Shown here: positions 1 through 9,149 of the stretch, one piece after another
Layout: every line of letters starts with the position of its first letter
Position numbering within the stretch: position 1 is the stretch's first letter
DNA from: Prevotella sp.
Lineage (GTDB): Bacteria; Bacteroidota; Bacteroidia; Bacteroidales; Bacteroidaceae
Direction of reading: 5' to 3'
Length of the DNA stretch: 33,456 nt
Assembly: GCA_016286575.1 (NCBI GenBank)
Contig: JAEETB010000006.1
Coordinates: forward strand, 1-33,456
Position numbers and translations under genes: made by a program
The notes under the pieces: model-generated
What the model was told of the DNA's origin: nothing
What the model saw: the letters and a program-made list of their open reading frames with translations, nothing else
The model's database searches: none

Positions 1-121
1 ATACCTCATCGAGCAGTTTCATATCAATTAACATATACTGCTATTTTGCCTTATTAAACATATAGGTTAAGAAAAATTTTGGAGCATCCATAGGGAACAC
101 AGGCACCAACGAACCAAAGTC

Positions 122-262
122 CACAAAACTCATATTACCTATCAACACATCCCAAAGTCCAGGCAACTCATCCAATTTCCAATGCCTGAGCTTAGCCCCC
201 AGCGGCGTAATACGGTTATCCCCCGCTACGCTCACCGTCGAGCCATTATGCTTCACCGTCAT
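122..262 (-). pseudogene. Fragment of a second initiating sugar-phosphate transferase
   Basis: This stretch encodes 47 residues that match residues 61-107 of the intact sugar transferase at 3676-4362 at 44 of 47 positions, including the LDELPGLWDVL segment with the Asp-Glu dyad. The nucleotide match is clearly weaker than the protein match (roughly three quarters by eye), so the fragment looks like the remains of a diverged homologue from another locus rather than a fresh local duplication. The N-terminal membrane helix and everything after NMSFV are missing. Past that point the reading frame continues to a stop at 41 with no recognisable homology. It overlaps the 3' end of the truncated wbuC, and the two meet at a recombination joint. 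It cannot encode a working enzyme. Confidence 0.75.
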
Positions 263-485
263 CGTTATATGTATAGACAACAACACGCCCTCTGAGCAAT
301 ACAAATGTTTCGTCCTTCGTCGGATGACGATGTATTTCAACCACTGTCCCTGGCTCCACAGCATTCAGGAACCTATGACACTTGTCCTCCAACGACTCAT
401 GAAAGTTATAGTTCATTCTAAGTCTTGGGGATTCCTTTGCTTCCACAGAAACCTTATCCAATAAAGAGGAGTCTATCACCTTCAT
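246..485 (-). pseudogene. wbuC: WbuC-family cupin metalloprotein, 3'-truncated
   Basis: The 79-residue product begins like WbuC-family cupins found in O-antigen and capsule loci: an SPRLRMNYNFH segment, then a cupin strand with PGTVVEIHRHPTKDETFVLLRG, where the two His and the Glu are the expected metal ligands. The family is normally about 130 residues, so the second half of the cupin barrel is missing. The frame ends shortly after YNDDG, where the DNA switches to a sugar-transferase fragment. The start codon overlaps the stop of the upstream dehydratase gene as ATGA, the usual operon arrangement. The biochemical role of WbuC is not established. The truncated form is probably inactive. Confidence 0.75.
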
Positions 486-2419
486 ACCTTAACCTCTTCT
501 TGCTTATCAAGCACCTCATACACTGAGTTATTACTCTTATATTCAGGCACGATTTCCTTCATTTTTTTTACAGTAGCCATATTGTCAAACCGACGAGAAA
601 TTGTAACTAGCTCTTCGATATCCTTGCGAACTTCAGCATAATCATATTGTCGAACCTCTGCAATTCTTATCTTATCATGAAATGACGGTTTAGTGTCCTC
701 CAATTCGTTCAGCACTTCTTCATAAAGTTTTTCTCCTTCACGAAGGCCAGTTAACTTAATCTCAACATTCTTTGCGCCTGATAAGGCAATCATGCGCTTA
801 GCAAGGTCTATAATTTTCACAGGTTGCCCCATGTCGAAAACAAATATCTCTCCACCATTACCCTTGGTTCCTGCTTCCAGTACTAATTTACATGCCTCCG
901 GTATCAACATAAAGTATCGTACAATACGCTCATCTGTTACGGTTACTGGGCCTCCAATCTTTATTTGTTCCCTGAACAATGGTATCACCGAACCATTGCT
1001 CCCGAGCACATTTCCAAATCTCGTCGTCACAAACTGGCAATTATTCTGCGTATTATTCAGACTCTGCACATATATCTCGCATATTCTCTTCGAGCAGCCC
1101 ATCACGTTTGTCGGGTTCACTGCCTTGTCTGTCGATACCATCACGAACTTCTTAACGCCATATTTGACACTCAAATCCGCAATAATTTTTGTTCCAAGAA
1201 TATTATTTAAAACAGCTTCTGAAGGGTTATCTTCCATCATCGGCACATGCTTGTACGCTGCTGCATGGAAAACATAGTCTGGTTTAAAATCACTGAAAAT
1301 CGCATCCATTCTGTCCTCCCTGCAAATAGAGGTCACCACAGTTTCTGCAGGTATATCAGGATACTCATTCTTCATCATCAGCCTGATGTCATGCTCTGGG
1401 GTTTCCGCCTGATCAATAAGCATCATTGCAGACGGTTTGTAAACTGCCACCTGCCGTACCATCTCAGATCCGATGCTACCAGCAGAGCCTGTAATCAAGA
1501 CTTTCTTCCCCGTAAGCATAGCACCGACTGAGTCCATATCCACTTTTATCTCAGAGCGTGGCAAAAGGTCTTCAACCTGCACTTCCTTCAGTTGCATGCC
1601 CGCAAAGTCCTCTTCAGTCAGCTCTCCATCTTTCACGTTGGCCTCCTTGGCCTGCTGGGCAAATAATATCTTAACTCCTGCGTGAATTAATTCATCCTGT
1701 ATCTTTTGATTGTTTCGAAAGTCATCCAAACGGAGCGGCGATACCAGCACCGCCTGAATCTTCTCGCTTTCTAAGACTGTAGCAATGCCTTCTTCCACAT
1801 TATACACCTTCTCACCAAGAAGTGTCATATGTTTGGCACGCTTATCGTGCGATATAAATCCACGCAATTCATATTTTGATGGCTTCTGTGTTCGGATGTT
1901 TTTAGCTAAACCTATACCACCCGACATGGCTCCATATATTAAAACTCTTGTCAATGGCTGAGTTTCCGCGTGCGTTACATCATGCAATGTCTTTACCACA
2001 ACTCTCATCGCCCACATCAGCAATGTGGCAATAAAGAAAGAAATGATTGTTTCCGTCTGCGATAAAGCACATAGCACTTTGATATTCAAATGTTCCAATA
2101 GTAAAGATGCAGTGACGGCTATCCCAATAGAAATGCAATTGGCATATGCGACTTTCATCAAATCCACGAATGATGAATAGCGAACAACGCCAAGGTATGT
2201 GTTATACAATCTGGCTCCTACCCAACTGAAGGCTACATACAAGAGTGCTGTATAAAGGATTGCGAAACGATGATTAAACATCACCAGCGTCCTATTATAT
2301 GCCCAATAGGTAAATATGCAAGATAGAAAAACAATGACACTATCAGCAAGGAACAAACACCAATATGGCAACGACTCTTTTGAGAAGTACCAATTTAATA
2401 GTCTTTTAACTATATTCAT
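482..2419 (-). CDS. Membrane-bound UDP-GlcNAc 4,6-dehydratase (CapD/WbpM/UngD family)
   Basis: This enzyme family converts UDP-GlcNAc to UDP-2-acetamido-4-keto-2,6-dideoxyhexose, the first step towards bacillosamine, AADGal, QuiNAc or FucNAc. The 645 residues have the long-form layout. About four hydrophobic segments lie between residues 20 and 142. A CoA-binding-like Rossmann region follows (about 155-260), then the SDR catalytic domain with the nucleotide motif GSAGSIGSE at 311-319 and HAAAYKHVPMMEDNP at 385-399. An MxxxK pair (M440, K444) replaces the usual SDR YxxxK, as in WbpM-type members. Next to a WcfR-like aminotransferase and a WcfS/PglC-like initiating transferase, it resembles the UngD/WcfR/WcfS set of Bacteroides fragilis. 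Its partner aminotransferase just upstream is broken, so its keto-sugar product may be unused or diverted to another enzyme. Confidence 0.92.
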   Translation of the reverse strand: MNIVKRLLNWYFSKESLPYWCLFLADSVIVFLSCIFTYWAYNRTLVMFNHRFAILYTALLYVAFSWVGARLYNTYLGVVRYSSFVDLMKVAYANCISIGIAVTASLLLEHLNIKVLCALSQTETIISFFIATLLMWAMRVVVKTLHDVTHAETQPLTRVLIYGAMSGGIGLAKNIRTQKPSKYELRGFISHDKRAKHMTLLGEKVYNVEEGIATVLESEKIQAVLVSPLRLDDFRNNQKIQDELIHAGVKILFAQQAKEANVKDGELTEEDFAGMQLKEVQVEDLLPRSEIKVDMDSVGAMLTGKKVLITGSAGSIGSEMVRQVAVYKPSAMMLIDQAETPEHDIRLMMKNEYPDIPAETVVTSICREDRMDAIFSDFKPDYVFHAAAYKHVPMMEDNPSEAVLNNILGTKIIADLSVKYGVKKFVMVSTDKAVNPTNVMGCSKRICEIYVQSLNNTQNNCQFVTTRFGNVLGSNGSVIPLFREQIKIGGPVTVTDERIVRYFMLIPEACKLVLEAGTKGNGGEIFVFDMGQPVKIIDLAKRMIALSGAKNVEIKLTGLREGEKLYEEVLNELEDTKPSFHDKIRIAEVRQYDYAEVRKDIEELVTISRRFDNMATVKKMKEIVPEYKSNNSVYEVLDKQEEVKV

Positions 2420-3652
2420 ACAATATTATTTTTTATTGTCTCAACTATGTATTTCACATCCTCGTCCTTTACATAAGGACCAGCAGGTAAGCACATGCCC
2501 AATTTAAAAACAGACTCACTTACACCATTCATATAAGCCGGTGCGTTATTATAAACAGGCTGTTTGTGCATTGGTTTCCATACGGGTCGAGCCTCAATGC
2601 CTGCCGCATCCATAAACACTCGTAGTGCCCTCCACGTTATCATTAGGCTGACAATCGGTGGTAGCTCTGTCTGCCACATGAATGACACCTACTGCACACA
2701 GCAATATGGTCTTATACACATTCTCCTGACCTTTAATCCGCGCAGAAGGAACCACCGTAATCGTGCACAGCCAGAAGTTGCTGTCATAACGTTTATCCGG
2801 ATTCCCGTGCACCTTGATGCCCGGCACATCCTTCAGCAGCTCTTTCATAGAGTTTCTGTGCATGTTTGTGATGTGCAATATGGTCATAAGCCACCGTCAT
2901 CTGTCCCCTACCGATACCTGCGCAGATGTTACTCATACGATAGTTATAGCCGCTTTTCTCATGCTGGTAGTAAGGATAGCTCTCACGATACTGGGTAGCA
3001 TAAATCATAATTTCTCGCCACTCATCTTCGTTGGCAGTTATCAAAGCTCCACCTCCAGAAGTGGTGATCATCTTGTTCCCATTGAAGGAGAGTACGCCAT
3101 ACTTACCAAATGTACCCAAAACTTGACCATTGAACCTAGAGCCAAAGACTTCAGCCGCATCTTCTACTACAGGAATATCGTACTTGTTTGCAATCTCTAT
3201 GATGCTATCAATCTTGTACGGCTGCCGTAAAGAGCCCCAGCCACAATAGCCTTCGGTTTCTTTCCAGTCTTAGCAATACTGTCTTTGATGGCTTCTTCAA
3301 GAAGTTTCGGATCCATATTCCAGGTGTCCTTCTCGGAATCAATGAAGACCGGAGTTGCTCCCAGATAGGTAATCGGGTGACTGGATGCTCAGAAAGTGAA
3401 GCTCTGCTCGCAAACCTCATCGCCAGGGCCAACTACACAGTTCAGTAAAGCAAAATGTACGGTAGCGGTTCCAGAAAACAGAGCTTTAGCCCTTTTGTTT
3501 TGCCAAACATACTACTGAAGGTCAGTCTCAAAAACATTCACATTAGGTCCAAGGGGCCACACCCAATTGGTATCGAATGTTTCTTTAATGTATTTCTGTT
3601 CAAGTCCAGCTTCGCTCATGTGGGCCAAGCAATGGTAAATCCTGTTTGTCAT
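2416..3652 (-). pseudogene. DegT/DnrJ/EryC1/StrS sugar aminotransferase, decayed
   Basis: Joined across frames, this region reads as a full-length PLP-dependent sugar aminotransferase of the WcfR/PglE type, which aminates the 4-keto product of the neighbouring dehydratase. It starts at 3652 and keeps family landmarks: ETFDTNWVWPLGPNV, GPGDEV, VFIDSEKDTWNMDP, the PLP-lysine segment SFNGNKMITTSGGG, and the C-terminal GIEARPVWKPMHKQPVY. The frame is broken by two in-frame stops (TAG after FETDLQ, near 3516; TGA after QSFTF, near 3390) and by frameshifts near 3225 (after GALYG), near 2850 (around the KLYER segment) and near 2640 (after DNVE). So many lesions rule out a sequencing error. The gene overlaps the dehydratase start as ATGA. 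Loss of this step should prevent 4-amino-sugar synthesis unless another locus supplies the enzyme. Confidence 0.9.
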
Positions 3653-3675
3653 ATGTAATTTTTGATTATTTCAAA

Positions 3676-4362
3676 TTAGATTATTTCACCTGCATATTTC
3701 ATTTTCTTTCCAAGAACAGTACATAATATCATCTGTATGTCCTTGTTGAAGGAATAGTGTCGGTAATAATAACAATTCAAACGCACCTTATCCGGATATA
3801 TCACGTTGTCATTATACCACACTGCGATTTCTTGATCCGTCATCTTGTCAAAGTCAGGCTTTTCTTTACCTGAATCCAGAAACTTGAAACCTGAAACCAG
3901 AGTCCTCGCATTAGCAAGGTACTCGTCTTCCAGTCTATATTTCAAAGTTGCTGGTCCGGTAATTCCTGGCCTCAATTTCAATACATTCCTATCTTCTCCA
4001 ACAAGCTTGTCTGCATACCCAGGAACGTCAGGACGCGGCCCCACAAAACTCATATTACCAATCAGCACATCCCACAACCCTGGTAATTCATCCAGTTTAT
4101 AATGGCGCAACTTTGCACCAAGTGGAGTAATCCGGTAGTCCCCTGCAACGCTAACCGTCGAGCCATTATGATTAACTGTCATTGTACGGAATTTGTGGCA
4201 CATAAATAACTTGCCTCCTTTCCCTACGCGTTTCTGCACAAAGAACGCTGGCCCGCCCGGCATCTTCATTTTCACCAGAATAGCTACAACAAGTAATACC
4301 GGCCACAACAAAAGCAGCCCGATAAATGACACAACTCTGTCAAAAAGCCATTTCAATATCAT
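3676..4362 (-). CDS. Initiating undecaprenyl-phosphate sugar-phosphate transferase (PglC/WcfS type)
   Basis: The 228-residue protein is a monotopic bacterial sugar transferase that moves a sugar phosphate from a UDP-sugar to undecaprenyl phosphate at the inner face of the membrane, starting the repeat unit. Visible features are one N-terminal hydrophobic segment (about residues 10-30), KFRTMTV at 57-63, the catalytic Asp-Glu pair D91-E92 in KLDELPGLWDVL, GPRPDV at 108-113 and RPGITG at 131-136. Length fits the short PglC/WcfS form. It follows the GNAT gene by four bases and precedes the broken aminotransferase, the order expected for a 4-amino-sugar initiating system. With that aminotransferase lost, its present donor sugar is uncertain. 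Confidence 0.93.
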   Translation of the reverse strand: MILKWLFDRVVSFIGLLLLWPVLLVVAILVKMKMPGGPAFFVQKRVGKGGKLFMCHKFRTMTVNHNGSTVSVAGDYRITPLGAKLRHYKLDELPGLWDVLIGNMSFVGPRPDVPGYADKLVGEDRNVLKLRPGITGPATLKYRLEDEYLANARTLVSGFKFLDSGKEKPDFDKMTDQEIAVWYNDNVIYPDKVRLNCYYYRHYSFNKDIQMILCTVLGKKMKYAGEII

Positions 4363-4366
4363 AACG

Positions 4367-4963
4367 CTAATCTGGAAGTATTTCTAAATACAATTCATTA
4401 TGTGGCAGCTCTTTCACCACCTTAACATTACTGGCTGACATTGCTGAGCGATAAGAGGCCACATTATCTTTCGATACTGTTTCAAACAATCGAAGTCCAA
4501 TACCGAAACCCACTTCATTTAACATCTTGTTCATAGCCGTACCAAGACCCTTACCACGATAGTCCATATCCACCATTCTCCCACGATATCCTACACCATG
4601 AAAGAAGCTAAGGTTAAAGCAATAGCCTGCAATTTGACCATTAGTATTATCCTTCAACACATAAGCCAAAAAAGCTTTGTTTCCTTGCAGTCGCTTGATA
4701 CCTTTCTTATAAAATCCATGAGGTCTGAAATAAGTATATGCCTCTTCCGGCTGATGCTCAAAGAATGCCACCATTTTCTCTGTAGGCACATCTTTCATTG
4801 GTACAATATCATACCCTTCAGGTACGGTCGTAAACGAGAAGTCCCGAAGCCTCTTCCCATATCTCATAGAGAATAGCATTGAATTCAACCATTCAATCAA
4901 ATTCCAAAGCCATCCAATTTTATCTCTTAATATGTGTGCTATCTTATATAACATAAGTCTCAA
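4367..4963 (-). CDS. GNAT-family N-acetyltransferase
   Basis: The 198-residue protein has the acetyl-CoA-binding signature of the GNAT fold in DYRGKGLGTAM (about residues 134-144), followed by a typical helix-strand region ending in the motif around SKDNVASYRSAM. The N-terminal 45 residues are hydrophobic and basic and may associate with the membrane. The start overlaps the stop of the upstream nucleotidyltransferase gene as ATGA, and the sugar transferase begins four bases after its end, so the three are surely co-transcribed. It could N-acetylate an amino sugar made by this locus, but the acceptor cannot be read from the sequence, and GNATs are functionally diverse. Confidence 0.85.
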   Translation of the reverse strand: MRLMLYKIAHILRDKIGWLWNLIEWLNSMLFSMRYGKRLRDFSFTTVPEGYDIVPMKDVPTEKMVAFFEHQPEEAYTYFRPHGFYKKGIKRLQGNKAFLAYVLKDNTNGQIAGYCFNLSFFHGVGYRGRMVDMDYRGKGLGTAMNKMLNEVGFGIGLRLFETVSKDNVASYRSAMSASNVKVVKELPHNELYLEILPD

Positions 4964-6045
4964 ATTTTAATATTTCCCACCTTTTTCAGTTCTCTAATTC
5001 TTGCCCTTTTCCAGAACTTGTGAAAGACAAGCCAAATAGGAGTCCATAATATTTCAGACGGATAGTGAATAAGCAAATGAGCACCTCTCCCTATCAGTCT
5101 TCGAAAAACACGAAGATGCTTATAGTTGTATCTTCCGTCTGCATGCCCCAAATTACCAGTCTTAAAGATTTCATTCAACAAGAAATGCCCCTCTTGCTTA
5201 TTAGGCAGCCAAATTAGTTTGTTTTTCTCTAGACCTAATTGTGTATTTAGAATCCATGATACGGCTCCTGCAAAAGTAGTCAGACCTAATTCTACCAACA
5301 TTTTTACCTCATTATCCGGCTTTTCAGAATTTTGCAATACAAAATAATAGTCAAGAATTTGTCTCATGCCAATGCCCTCAAATAAAAAGTGCCGGTACAT
5401 GTGTGCCAAGACGAAAATTCTATTAAAGGCAGGAGAAGGAACTGCAAACTGCTTATCTTCTAAATATAAAAATTGGTCTGACTTAAAACCATTATACCAT
5501 TTTGCAAATTTCCTGTCTCTTATCAAATTCCGAAGTATAGTAGGACGGTGATGTAGTTCTACCTGTATATCTTCATAATATGGATAATGGAAGTGATGAT
5601 ATGTTAAATCATCTGTTGGAATAGTTTTTTGAACGTAATCACAGACGGTCTGAAACCCGCCAAGAATCCATACATCAATATCTCCACTCTGCCGCATAGA
5701 TGCCAAATCTTCGTATTCTTGGGCCAGCCCCTGTCCCTTCAATATTACAACATCCAATCCGTCAACACTAAGTCGCTTCCAGATTTGAGCCGTCAGTTTA
5801 TCCAAGTATGAATTTTGCTGGCGTATCTGCTCCGACTGCCCAATCCACTCTAATAGCATCATCTCTGGTGGCATCTGCTCTTTTGGTAGTTTATCCACTC
5901 CAGCTATGCAAACACCTGCCACTGCCTGTTCGTTAGCGAGTCCGTAAATACTCAACCATTTCTTTGACGACGGTTTCTCTGATAATTGCTGCCGTCTCCC
6001 AATGGCTATCTGTAATAGTTCAATAAATAGTTCCTCAGCGGACAT
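4960..6045 (-). CDS. Uncharacterised nucleotidyltransferase-fold protein (PF14907-like)
   Basis: The 361-residue protein resembles the NTP_transf_5 group. An ILKGQGLAQEYED segment (101-113) is followed by GDIDVW (121-126), whose two Asp residues match the metal-binding DxD of the nucleotidyltransferase fold. A His-rich strand follows (YHHFHYPYYEDIQVELHHRPT), and later FNRIFVLAHMYRHFLFEGIGMRQILDYY, which is typical of this family. Such proteins recur in capsule, lasso-peptide and other secondary-metabolite clusters, but no reaction is established to my knowledge. It ends with an ATGA overlap with the GNAT gene, suggesting a linked job such as modifying a sugar or its carrier. Confidence 0.85.
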   Translation of the reverse strand: MSAEELFIELLQIAIGRRQQLSEKPSSKKWLSIYGLANEQAVAGVCIAGVDKLPKEQMPPEMMLLEWIGQSEQIRQQNSYLDKLTAQIWKRLSVDGLDVVILKGQGLAQEYEDLASMRQSGDIDVWILGGFQTVCDYVQKTIPTDDLTYHHFHYPYYEDIQVELHHRPTILRNLIRDRKFAKWYNGFKSDQFLYLEDKQFAVPSPAFNRIFVLAHMYRHFLFEGIGMRQILDYYFVLQNSEKPDNEVKMLVELGLTTFAGAVSWILNTQLGLEKNKLIWLPNKQEGHFLLNEIFKTGNLGHADGRYNYKHLRVFRRLIGRGAHLLIHYPSEILWTPIWLVFHKFWKRARIRELKKVGNIKI

Positions 6046-6055
6046 AGTAATAATC

Positions 6056-7273
6056 TTATCCTACTATTTTCTCAAAGAAATCTACAAACTTATTACCCAA
6101 TTTATCACGAGCGAATTCTATCTCAGCGAAAGCCCTTGCATTCTTAGAGTATTCTGCCAATGCAGCGGGGTCATCTACCATTCTAACAAGTGCCTCTGCA
6201 AATGCTTTAGCATTGTCTGGTTCAACCACCTCGCCCATCTTATGCTCGCTTATCATTCCAGCAAGCCATCCAGGATAGTTATTCAGAATGGGTAGTCCTG
6301 CGGCAATATAGTCAAAAAACTTATTTGGTGACGTACCATAATAGAAAGCAGGCACATTCTTTAGCACCATCAGTCCTACTGTTGCCGATGCTACAACCTT
6401 AGCCAATTGAAGTTTGGGTATAGGATCAAAGAATAGACAGTTACTCAATTGCTCTTCCTTTGCACGTTTTACCAAATGCTGTTTTTCCTTTCCTTTGCCT
6501 ATAAAGGCGAACTTAATATCTTTACGCCCCATGGCTTCCACCTCCTTAGCAGCATCAAGCACAGCATCCAGACCATTAGCAATGCCATGGGCTCCTGTAA
6601 AGACTGCAACCTTATCTTCACATGAAATCCCTTCTAAATTCAGCGATTCTTTCAACGATGGCTTAAAGATGTCCAAATCACAACCGTTTGACACCATCTC
6701 AATCGGCTTGTTCTTCTGACTCCTACGTTTTATTCCCTCACAGATGCCTGGCGAAAGTCCTATGCAACCATCTGCCAAATGATAGCTCAGCCATTCCAGA
6801 ATACTCATTCCGCCTATCCATATTGGATTTGTCATACCCAAGGCCTTGGGAAGTTCTGGCCAAAGGTCTCTAACCTCGAAAATAAACTTCTTTCTTCTGA
6901 ACAATTTCATTACGATGCCAGGAATACCTGCCGTCAATGGCGTAGAGGTTGCAAACAACACGTCATAATCTTCCTTCATCGCGTACTTTGTACACTGCCA
7001 TGCAAAACTCACAAATGCTTTGGCACGAGCAAACACGCTCATATTGTTTGAATAAGGTACTGAAATCTGTATAACATCAATACCATCAACCACTCCTCGA
7101 CAGATATTTTCGTTTTTTGTCTGAGGGATATCTATCTTCGCATTTCCTTCTAAACCACAAATCATCGTCACCTGATGCCCTCGAGCAATTAATTGTTGTG
7201 CCATCTCATAAGAACGTGTACCCCACGCTTGAGTAGGCAATGTGAAATACTGGTGCAAATAAAGTACTTTCAT
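6056..7273 (-). CDS. Glycosyltransferase family 4, WbuB-like
   Basis: The 405-residue protein is a GT-B glycosyltransferase. The N-terminal acceptor domain opens with MKVLYLHQYFTLPTQAWGTR, a start typical of the WbuB/WcaI-type group, and includes FEVRDLWPELPKALG in the middle. The C-terminal nucleotide-sugar domain has VFTGAHGIANGLDAVLDAA and the donor-site region TSPNKFFDYIAAGLPIL. E. coli WbuB is assigned as an L-FucNAc transferase, so a 6-deoxy-HexNAc donor derived from the CapD-like pathway is a reasonable guess, but specificity cannot be read from sequence. The heparinase-like gene ends one base upstream of its start, and the nucleotidyltransferase gene follows after ten bases. Confidence 0.92.
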   Translation of the reverse strand: MKVLYLHQYFTLPTQAWGTRSYEMAQQLIARGHQVTMICGLEGNAKIDIPQTKNENICRGVVDGIDVIQISVPYSNNMSVFARAKAFVSFAWQCTKYAMKEDYDVLFATSTPLTAGIPGIVMKLFRRKKFIFEVRDLWPELPKALGMTNPIWIGGMSILEWLSYHLADGCIGLSPGICEGIKRRSQKNKPIEMVSNGCDLDIFKPSLKESLNLEGISCEDKVAVFTGAHGIANGLDAVLDAAKEVEAMGRKDIKFAFIGKGKEKQHLVKRAKEEQLSNCLFFDPIPKLQLAKVVASATVGLMVLKNVPAFYYGTSPNKFFDYIAAGLPILNNYPGWLAGMISEHKMGEVVEPDNAKAFAEALVRMVDDPAALAEYSKNARAFAEIEFARDKLGNKFVDFFEKIVG

Positions 7274-7274
7274 A

Positions 7275-9149
7275 TTATTGTATTATTGTAATCGTTGTTG
7301 TTATCTTATTTTCTTTCGTTTCAAACTTTATCTGGTCACACTCCTCCTTTTTTCCATAATAATCAGACACCCAACCTTTGGTTTGCAGAGCATCTAAACC
7401 TTGACTCTCTAATTTCAGGTGCTTGCTGTTTATGTGCCATAATTGACGTTTAATCAAACCCATTGGAGCATTTTCTATGGTATCGGTAACACTCCATTCT
7501 GCACAACCCTTCTTTTTCAAAACAACACGATGAACCTTTATCCCCTCACCTATATGTTTGAATGCATTTACTGTACCTTCAAAAACATAGGAATCAGACA
7601 CTTCTCTCATTGTAGCGCTCAACAAAGTGGGCGGATAGAACCAAATAAAGTGCATACCCTTTTGCATTTGGTCAAAGTCACCAAGCATTATGGTGTTGTG
7701 CGATTTCGTTCCTGCAAAATAACGGACGGTTTCTTCATCCGTGTTATACATATACGAGCCTCCATCCAACAACACATTATCACCTTTATACCATACATCC
7801 AAATGCAATTGATCGTTACTTCCATTAGTCTTAAACAAACCACAACGGATAAACGACAAGGTGTCTTTCTCGCGAATTAGGTAGTAACCCGATTTCTTAA
7901 ACTCAACTAAGCCAAACTGTTTCTCTACCGGTTTAAATTGCTTTCTGTTCGAAGGAACTTGGTGGCCAATCCATTGGGCATCTTCAAGATATTCATCATA
8001 TAACGGTTTACCCGTCAGCAACCCATGCAAAGCATCAAGTTGCGGACGATAGTCACGGTAGTCGTTTTCCGATAACGGGTAGAACAATGCTCCATCGTTT
8101 GCGCCATAATTTGGCAAACAGCCATTTGTTGGTTCTTGACATTGATATAGGAAATTCAGAGACTTATAGGCTTTTTCGTAAACAAAATTACTAAACTTAT
8201 CTCCATGCTTATCTGCAAGTGCAATTGCATAGGTCATCAGTTGAATCACCACACGGTGGTAGTTCATTGAATCTTGAATAAAAGTCCCGTCATCCTCTAT
8301 CTGGTAGTCTATCTCTTCCTCAAACCACCGTTTCCCGTTCTTCTTCCATTTATTAGCCTCAGGCATCATCGGAAACATCTGCCCCATCAGATAGAGCATC
8401 AGTGTCTCGGTGATGGCATGATTGTTTCTGACAGCAATACGGGAGAAATTAATATTTTTCATCACATGGTCTGTCTGCCAATAGATAGATGTCATGATTG
8501 TAATGAATCTATCCTCTGTTAGAACCTTACTTCTGCGATAAAAATTGAGGGCAAATAACCAGTTAAGGATGCGTATACTTGTTTCTTGACTGCATTTGTA
8601 ATTTGGACCACAATTCAAAGGGTTCTTTTCAATCCAGTCTAGAATCTGCCCTATCGCAAATTCCGCATGGTCTTCATCATAATGATAGTCATACCGGCAT
8701 ATTGTCAACAACCATGAAAAGCGTGACTTTTCCCAAACAAACTTTATATCTCCAGCATCCTTTGAAAAGTCATTGATCTTCGTCCAATGTTGATTTGCAT
8801 CGTAATGATATCCTGTTTCAGGGTTTGTCACCCAATCAAACTCCAAGCCCAATGGCTTCCATGTCTTGCTGAAGAATAACGCATCACCTTTCAGCAAATG
8901 CTCCATCTTCTCCCTGAGTTCTGGTTTTTTATTCTTTACGACATTAAGAGAATCCCTGTCATCAAAGAACCAACCGCAGCCATTCTCCCGCCACTCTTCT
9001 AGTGCCGGTATGCTAACAGGCTTTAAGGTTGTAGGATATTTCCTGGCGAGCAAGCCTGATTTTCGCTCAAATTCATATTTTGAGCGGAACATAATGTAGC
9101 GAAAACTTTTGCTACGGAGTATATTAATATATTTGAACAATCTATTCAT
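7275..9149 (-). CDS. Heparinase II/III-like polysaccharide lyase family protein
   Basis: The 624 residues match the two-domain layout of heparinase II/III-like proteins: an N-terminal alpha/alpha toroid with SIRILNWLFALNF (191-203), RNNHAITE (241-248) and DGTFIQDSMNYHR (287-299), then a beta-sandwich domain with DQLHLDVWYKG (446-456), LLDGGSYMYNT and SHNTIML (483-489). The Asn, His and Tyr in these motifs are where the family places catalytic residues. Known relatives cleave uronic-acid-containing chains. Homologues without an obvious signal peptide, like this one, are common in capsule and exopolysaccharide loci, and a WecC uronic acid producer is present here. It may trim, epimerise or control chain length. 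The start overlaps the acyltransferase stop as ATGA. Confidence 0.9.
   Translation of the reverse strand: MNRLFKYINILRSKSFRYIMFRSKYEFERKSGLLARKYPTTLKPVSIPALEEWRENGCGWFFDDRDSLNVVKNKKPELREKMEHLLKGDALFFSKTWKPLGLEFDWVTNPETGYHYDANQHWTKINDFSKDAGDIKFVWEKSRFSWLLTICRYDYHYDEDHAEFAIGQILDWIEKNPLNCGPNYKCSQETSIRILNWLFALNFYRRSKVLTEDRFITIMTSIYWQTDHVMKNINFSRIAVRNNHAITETLMLYLMGQMFPMMPEANKWKKNGKRWFEEEIDYQIEDDGTFIQDSMNYHRVVIQLMTYAIALADKHGDKFSNFVYEKAYKSLNFLYQCQEPTNGCLPNYGANDGALFYPLSENDYRDYRPQLDALHGLLTGKPLYDEYLEDAQWIGHQVPSNRKQFKPVEKQFGLVEFKKSGYYLIREKDTLSFIRCGLFKTNGSNDQLHLDVWYKGDNVLLDGGSYMYNTDEETVRYFAGTKSHNTIMLGDFDQMQKGMHFIWFYPPTLLSATMREVSDSYVFEGTVNAFKHIGEGIKVHRVVLKKKGCAEWSVTDTIENAPMGLIKRQLWHINSKHLKLESQGLDALQTKGWVSDYYGKKEECDQIKFETKENKITTTITIIQ

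Noticed and set aside
1..34. Minus-strand ATG at 34 with reading MLIDMKLLDEV running off the window edge
   Set aside because: Only about 11 codons are visible, too few to support a gene.
792..1277. Plus-strand open frame of 161 codons inside the dehydratase gene
   Set aside because: It lies antisense to a clearly conserved CapD-like gene and has no recognisable protein features.
3208..3432. Separate 74-residue protein on the minus strand
   Set aside because: It is an off-frame reading of the decayed DegT aminotransferase.
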